From Opitutia bacterium (GTDB lineage Bacteria > Verrucomicrobiota > Verrucomicrobiia > Opitutales > UBA953), in assembly GCA_021204635.1 (NCBI GenBank), contig JAJPZB010000066.1, forward strand, positions 1 to 17,462: a DNA stretch of 17,462 nt, given 5' to 3'. Shown here in pieces: positions 17,172 through 17,462 of this stretch. Each line of letters begins with the position of its first letter. Position 1 is the stretch's first letter. Under the pieces are notes generated by a model. That model saw only the letters and a list, made by a program, of their open reading frames with translations. It was not told the origin of the DNA and ran no database searches. A program made the position numbers and the translations under genes.

Positions 17172-17316
17172 TCTATTAAGAGAGATTTTTAGGGGCAAAT
17201 TTGGGTCGTAAAACCATGCGTGCACAACACACGCAGTTTCGCGAAATTTTGCGCACCCGCCCCCTCTGCGGCAAGCAAAATGTTGCCCGCAACACACAAA
17301 GGTTGCGCCCCGCGCC
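17172..17316 (-). other. Upstream leader region with short dyads, no clear promoter
   Basis: Non-coding region directly before the start. The dyads seen are 17217-17222/17230-17235 (TGCGTG/CACGCA, 7-base loop), 17267-17274/17283-17291 (8 bp with one bulge) and 17282-17286/17289-17293 (GTTGC/GCAAC). The last bases before ATG are CTCTCTTAATAGA, with no GGAGG-like ribosome binding site. Confidence 0.35.
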
Positions 17317-17393
17317 TCGGTGGTGGCTGGCTTGGTGGCAACGGGTCAGTGGTGGGCTTGGCTTGGTGGTGAAGGGTTGGTGGTGAAATTTGG
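17317..17393 (+). repeat. GGTGG-rich intergenic tract, right copy
   Basis: Lies 146-222 bases upstream of the start codon, inverted relative to the left copy. Units include TCGGTGGTGGC, TGGTGGCAAC, GTCAGTGGTGGG and AGGGTTGGTGGTG. TGGTGGCAAC is also complementary to the terminator loop region at 80-89. It may be a dispersed intergenic repeat. Confidence 0.6.
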
Positions 17394-17462
17394 CTCTGTT
17401 GCGGCAACAAGCTTCCCACCTGCGATGCCGGAGCACCAACGTAATTCTCCCGCTAAGTTAGC

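Noticed and set aside
17186..17212. Possible promoter on the minus strand: TTTACG (17212-17207) and TAAAAA (17191-17186)
   Set aside because: Each box matches only 4 of 6 consensus bases, and the 15-base spacing is short. It is not strong enough to annotate.
17172..17297. 42-codon N-terminal extension of the gene starting at 17297
   Set aside because: It is Cys/Arg-rich, would bury the signal peptide inside the protein, and the ATG at 17171 begins a standard signal sequence.
17176..17439. Small minus-strand open frames upstream of the gene (17439-17176 and 17419-17189)
   Set aside because: They overlap the GGTGG/CCACC tract and give Pro/His/Arg-rich low-complexity peptides. There is no ribosome binding site and no domain, and they lie where the gene's promoter should be.
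17452..17462. Small palindrome GCTAA-G-TTAGC at the right edge
   Set aside because: It is only 5-bp arms and is cut off by the window end, so a terminator or operator cannot be judged.

Overview
The window is essentially one gene. A single open reading frame on the minus strand, 17171 down to 153, encodes a 5,672-residue secreted surface protein of the classical monomeric autotransporter type (type Va secretion). It has a Sec signal peptide, a very long Ser/Thr/Gly-rich beta-helix passenger, and a C-terminal outer-membrane beta-barrel ending in phenylalanine. The signal peptide and the final Phe show a Gram-negative type envelope. The passenger combines autotransporter-associated beta-strand repeats (KTGxGTLxLSG...TTIxxGTLxV) with recurring tryptophan modules (LTWTG...WN...NW). 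That style is common in Verrucomicrobiota (Akkermansia, Opitutales and relatives), so a gut or host-associated member of that phylum is my best guess. This is inference; no housekeeping or marker gene is present to test it.

Layout in the direction of transcription (right to left). From 17462 to 17172 there is a non-coding upstream region with a GGTGG/CCACC-rich tract and several short dyads, but no convincing promoter or Shine-Dalgarno sequence. Residues 1-27 are the signal peptide and 28-404 an aromatic-rich N-terminal passenger region. Residues 405 to about 5264 are built from seven large cassettes of 377 to 885 residues. Each cassette starts with a Trp module of about 60 residues (W408, W785, W1649, W2374, W3006, W3891, W4575), continues as beta-helix repeats, and several contain a canonical KTG-type repeat. 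About 100 residues of pre-barrel passenger follow, then the barrel at about 5365-5672. A TGA stop at 155-153 is followed 51 bases later by a strong intrinsic terminator (101-62). The far left end carries a second CCACC-rich tract, inverted relative to the one upstream of the gene.

The passenger has clearly grown by internal duplication at several scales. There is a cassette-sized repeat, a pair of blocks of about 155-165 residues with up to 60 percent identity (489-642 and 3095-3259), three copies of a block of about 180 residues (1848-2028, 2029-2210, 2667-2850), and a tandem repeat of 62-64 residues (4116-4290). No catalytic domain, protease motif or known ligand-binding domain was recognised. 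The reasonable functional reading is a giant adhesin or surface-coat protein. Long plus-strand open frames opposite the gene are in-register antisense shadows and are not annotated.
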